From an uncultured Dorea sp. (GTDB lineage: Bacteria; Bacillota; Clostridia; Lachnospirales; Lachnospiraceae), in the NCBI GenBank assembly GCA_910584095.1, contig CAJTYU010000040.1:1-16881 (forward strand): 16,881 bases of DNA, read 5' to 3'. Both the position numbers and the translations under genes were made by a program. The notes under the pieces are model-generated. The model did not search any database, was not told where the DNA came from, and saw only the letters and a list, made by a program, of their open reading frames with translations. Below are positions 14,624 through 16,881 of the stretch, one piece after another. Each line of letters begins with the position of its first letter. Position 1 is the first letter of the stretch.

Positions 14624-16705
14624 TTATCTTAAAATAGACATTGTATCAGCGTTTTTTCTTTCTCCGCTCATCTTTACAAGGAGCCGCTGGCGTATCCGCA
14701 GAAGTTCCAGATCTTCTGGCAGGAGCGAGCAAAGCTGCTGCATCACAGGCTGCGCCTGGGCATACTGCCCCTGTTCGGTCAGCATGGACAGGCTCTGTTT
14801 CATCTGTCCGGCTAACATCCGGAATTCCTCCCCGGCATCTGGGACAGGGTTCTCCAGCCGGTTCTTCATTTGGCGTATCACTTCCTGTACTACCCCGGTC
14901 ATCGCCGGATAAGCCCTCAATGCAGAACGGAATAAATGCACCGCATCCGGGAATCTCTGTTCCTCCATCCTCTTTAAAGCCTTAGAGGCATAAAGCGCAA
15001 AGCGGCAGTCAGGCGGGAGAAATTCCCCTTCTTTTTCCTCAAACAACTCTTCCCGGTACTGCCTTTTATAATAGGAAAGAACACACTGGCTGTATCCCGC
15101 CAGCCTCCTTACCAGTTCGCTTCCGGCGGGATATTCCCGCAGGAGCTGTTTCTCCCGGATCAGCTTCTTAAGCCACAGCCCATGCAAGGGCGCCTGCGCT
15201 TGCAAATCCCCGGCCGCCTTTTCCATAGCGGAAAGCTCTGAAACAGGGAGGCTTTCTACAATCTGATGGACGCAGAGGTTCCATGAATCTAAGTCCAGAG
15301 CTTCTGCAAACCCTACAAGTTCCATACCGGACAGGGCGGCTGCCTCCAGTATCTTCTGCTGTAAATACAGGGATACCGTTTGGCTGATGCAGGATACGAA
15401 TATCTCCGGGGGAGTCTGTTCCTCCGCCCGTCCTTTCGTTTTCTCTATATCATGAAGCAGAGCTGTCCGGAATCTTACATAGGGGTTCTGCACCGCACAG
15501 CCGTTCAGCTTTCTAAATATCCCCAAGAACACTTCCCCATTCTGTCCGTTCCAGCCGTCAAACAGCGGATAATACATTTGTACCTGCGCCTCGTCTTCCC
15601 AGGGCAGAAGCTTCAAGAATCCGGCCGCCTCCCCGGCGTCTTCCAGATAAAAAGCCGCTTCAGCACACCGCAGCCTTCCCAGTACCAGTTCCTGAGGTTT
15701 CTTAATCCGTCCTTCATTAATATCCCCATATCCCTGCTCTTCCCACAGCCTGGGATTCTCCTCCATGTATGCAAGGAGCTTTTCAAACTCTTTCCCATAG
15801 CGGAGGGTTTCCCCATGTTTTTTCAGCCTTGTGCAAAGAAGGGCTAGTTTCCTATAAAGGCACAGCTTGGTCAGCTCGCCGGCCTTTTCCTTTTCCAGAA
15901 TTGACAGGATCTGTTTCCTAGCAGCGGCATCGTCGCCCTTTGCGGCCTGGATATCCGCCCAGTATACCTGGAACCACTGGACATACCATTCGACCCCGGA
16001 TTTCCCCCGGCAGAGCCTGCGGCCCTTCCGGCAGTATTCTTCTGCTTTTTCCCATTCCCCCCGCACATAATACTCCTGCGTAATCTGGATATAATTCTTG
16101 ATATAGTCCGGGTTACTGCGGATGTTTCCGAGCAGGAGGGGGATGTTCCGGGAGGTCTTGCCCGTATCAGGCTTATTCTTATCTACCACATAACCATAGT
16201 GGTGGACGTAAGAACCAAAAAACTTAGAAGCCCCGCGCCGGGGAACCAACTCCTCATGGACGGGGTTCTCGAAACGGATATCCGGAGTTATCCTGCACAT
16301 CCGGAAGGCGTCAAAATCAAAGTACTGTACCCCGTCCCAGTTCAGGTAATTCCTCACCTTGTAAAAGGCCGTGCCGTAGTTTTTATATTCCCCGGACAGG
16401 AAAAAGTCGCGGATTTCTGTAATGTCCTCAAACCATTCATCGTCGTCCAAGTACATAAACCACTCGCCCTTGGCGGCGCTGAGGCCGGTATTGCGTGCGG
16501 CAGAAAAATCATCGCACCACTCAAACGGGATGATCTGGTCGGTATAACGGGAAGCAAGCTCCCTTACCCGTTCATCCGTCCCGGTAACGATAACGATCAA
16601 TTCACTTGGCACCTGCATCAGCAAGGGCCTCAGGGAATCCAGGCACCGCTCAAGGGCCGCCGGCCTGTCTGACGCAAGCAGGGAAATGCTTAACTGTATC
16701 TTCAT
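14624..16705 (-). CDS. GT2 glycosyltransferase with long helical/TPR-like C-terminal region
   Basis: First gene of the array, 693 residues. Residues 1-170 are a GT-A domain: LSISLLASDRPAALERCLDS (5-24), WCDDFSAARNTGLSAAKGEW (63-82), MYLDDDEWF (84-92) with the metal-binding DDD, and FENPVHEEL (145-153), a block found in the SunS-like GT2 group that includes peptide glycosyltransferases. From about residue 200 the protein is helical with degenerate TPR-like units (for example EYYVRGEWEKAEEYCRKGRR, 211-230, and RFPDAVHLFRSALRAYPAM further on), a protein-protein interaction scaffold. No membrane segment is seen. Likely role: cytosolic transfer of a sugar onto a protein or glycan acceptor held by the repeats. 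AAGGAG (16717-16722) lies 11 bases before the ATG. It is as GC-rich as the sugar-nucleotide genes that follow. The acceptor is unknown. Confidence 0.88.
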   Translation of the reverse strand: MKIQLSISLLASDRPAALERCLDSLRPLLMQVPSELIVIVTGTDERVRELASRYTDQIIPFEWCDDFSAARNTGLSAAKGEWFMYLDDDEWFEDITEIRDFFLSGEYKNYGTAFYKVRNYLNWDGVQYFDFDAFRMCRITPDIRFENPVHEELVPRRGASKFFGSYVHHYGYVVDKNKPDTGKTSRNIPLLLGNIRSNPDYIKNYIQITQEYYVRGEWEKAEEYCRKGRRLCRGKSGVEWYVQWFQVYWADIQAAKGDDAAARKQILSILEKEKAGELTKLCLYRKLALLCTRLKKHGETLRYGKEFEKLLAYMEENPRLWEEQGYGDINEGRIKKPQELVLGRLRCAEAAFYLEDAGEAAGFLKLLPWEDEAQVQMYYPLFDGWNGQNGEVFLGIFRKLNGCAVQNPYVRFRTALLHDIEKTKGRAEEQTPPEIFVSCISQTVSLYLQQKILEAAALSGMELVGFAEALDLDSWNLCVHQIVESLPVSELSAMEKAAGDLQAQAPLHGLWLKKLIREKQLLREYPAGSELVRRLAGYSQCVLSYYKRQYREELFEEKEGEFLPPDCRFALYASKALKRMEEQRFPDAVHLFRSALRAYPAMTGVVQEVIRQMKNRLENPVPDAGEEFRMLAGQMKQSLSMLTEQGQYAQAQPVMQQLCSLLPEDLELLRIRQRLLVKMSGERKNADTMSILR

Positions 16706-16851
16706 AATGCTGTTGTCTCCTTATAAATTGTAAGAACCGCCCAGGGTGCCGGATGATTGAAGTATGATAAATACGGTGATGGGCGTGAAAAAAGATGGGC
16801 GTTTTCTTCCGCATAAAGATATCTGCCCTTTATGTGAAAGAAAGCGCCCAT
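16702..16851 (-). CDS. Candidate 49-codon leader ORF overlapping the GT2 start
   Basis: An open frame starts at the ATG at 16849-16851 and ends in a TGA that overlaps the GT2 start codon as ATGA. It runs straight through the terminator hairpin and the rest of the leader. Its predicted product begins MGAFFHIKGRYLYAEENAHL and contains SRPSPYLSYFNHPAPWAVL. There is no good ribosome site before its ATG, and a 49-codon open stretch can occur by chance. I list it because an ORF that crosses an attenuator and couples to the next gene would be functional if translated. It matches nothing I recognise. Confidence 0.2.
   Translation of the reverse strand: MGAFFHIKGRYLYAEENAHLFSRPSPYLSYFNHPAPWAVLTIYKETTAL
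16717..16722 (-). promoter_or_regulatory. Ribosome binding site of the first GT2 gene
   Basis: AAGGAG on the minus strand lies 11 bases before the ATG at 16703-16705, slightly longer than the ideal distance. It sits inside the candidate leader ORF, so translation of that ORF would pass over the site. Confidence 0.6.
16778..16802. repeat. Direct repeat GATGGGCGT with a third inverted copy
   Basis: On the plus strand GATGGGCGT occurs at 16778-16786 and again at 16794-16802; the complementary CGCCCATC is at 16845-16852. The 5' arm of the terminator hairpin can therefore pair with either of two downstream copies. Only pairing with the copy at 16794-16801 places the T-tract correctly for termination. 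Confidence 0.65.
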
Positions 16852-16852
16852 C
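16788..16852 (-). terminator. Intrinsic terminator in the leader upstream of the operon
   Basis: Read on the minus strand, bases 16852-16828 pair with 16818-16794: 25 positions with two G-T wobbles (16802/16844, 16811/16835) and one mismatch (16809/16837), closing a 9-base loop. The base of the stem is GC-rich (GATGGGCG/CGCCCATC) and is followed at once by six T (16793-16788). This is a classic rho-independent terminator. It either ends an upstream transcript from outside the window or, with the TATAAT box just upstream, attenuates transcription into the array. Confidence 0.85.
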
Positions 16853-16870
16853 CAATGGACTGGCGCTTTC
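16840..16870 (-). promoter_or_regulatory. Alternative hairpin competing with the terminator (candidate antiterminator)
   Basis: GAAAGCGCC (16840-16848 on the plus strand) is perfectly complementary to GGCGCTTTC (16862-16870), giving a 9-base-pair stem with a 13-base loop. The 16840-16848 arm is also part of the terminator stem, so the two structures exclude each other. On the minus strand this hairpin forms first during transcription, as expected for an antiterminator or sensing element. No riboswitch class is recognised. Confidence 0.55.
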
Positions 16871-16874
16871 TAAA

Positions 16875-16880
16875 ATTATA
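16875..16880 (-). promoter_or_regulatory. Possible -10 box (TATAAT)
   Basis: A perfect TATAAT lies on the minus strand at the very end of the window, with transcription expected to begin near 16868-16869, right at the 5' edge of the first leader hairpin. The -35 region is outside the window, so the promoter cannot be confirmed. Confidence 0.4.
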
Positions 16881-16881
16881 C

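Noticed and set aside
15380..16672. Plus-strand open frames of about 155 codons opposite the TPR glycosyltransferase
   Set aside because: They are antisense to clear GT2/TPR coding sequence and show no motifs or translation signals.
1..16881. tRNA, rRNA, CRISPR arrays, transposases, integrases or attachment sites
   Set aside because: None could be recognised by reading both strands; the window is almost fully covered by minus-strand protein genes.

Overview
The window is one long unidirectional gene array. Twelve complete protein genes and one truncated gene all lie on the minus strand, so transcription runs from high to low coordinates, with gaps of 0 to about 58 bases and two overlapping junctions. 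Strong AGGAGG/AAAGGA-type ribosome binding sites and the gene families point to a Bacillota bacterium of class Clostridia, most likely a Lachnospiraceae-type organism. That taxon is inferred from style and gene content; no marker gene is present. I found no RNA gene, transposase, CRISPR array or plus-strand gene.

Upstream region (16706-16881): the end of the window holds a TATAAT box, a hairpin, and an overlapping intrinsic terminator with a T6 tract. All are oriented toward the operon and lie before the first gene. This looks like a transcription attenuator or antitermination leader. A 49-codon open frame crosses it and overlaps the first gene's start as ATGA.

First block (7133-16705, GC-rich): a GT2 glycosyltransferase with a long helical/TPR-like tail is followed by six sugar-nucleotide genes. 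These are a UDP-glucuronate-decarboxylase-type SDR, a UDP-glucose-6-dehydrogenase-type enzyme, an RfbH/E1-type PMP and [2Fe-2S] 3-dehydratase, a DRE-TIM aldolase-like protein, an acetolactate-synthase-like ThDP enzyme and an SDR reductase/epimerase. An E1-type 3-deoxygenase next to a ThDP carboligase is the logic of C4-branched deoxysugars such as yersiniose A. The added aldolase and the UGDH/UXS pair suggest a different, possibly undescribed, branched sugar.

Second block (1-7074, AT-rich): radical SAM/SPASM protein, FkbM methyltransferase, polysaccharide pyruvyl transferase, second radical SAM protein, GT2 glycosyltransferase, and a truncated protein of unknown function. Four consecutive enzymes here carry what looks like the same extra Rossmann-like domain, at the N-terminus in two and the C-terminus in two. 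Base composition changes sharply at 7075-7132, so the cluster looks like a mosaic.

Taken together this is a cell-surface glycan or glycoprotein (for example flagellin or S-layer) glycosylation cluster: the right block makes an unusual activated sugar, and the left block transfers and decorates the glycan. No flippase, polymerase, ABC exporter or priming transferase lies inside the window, so the final acceptor cannot be decided here.
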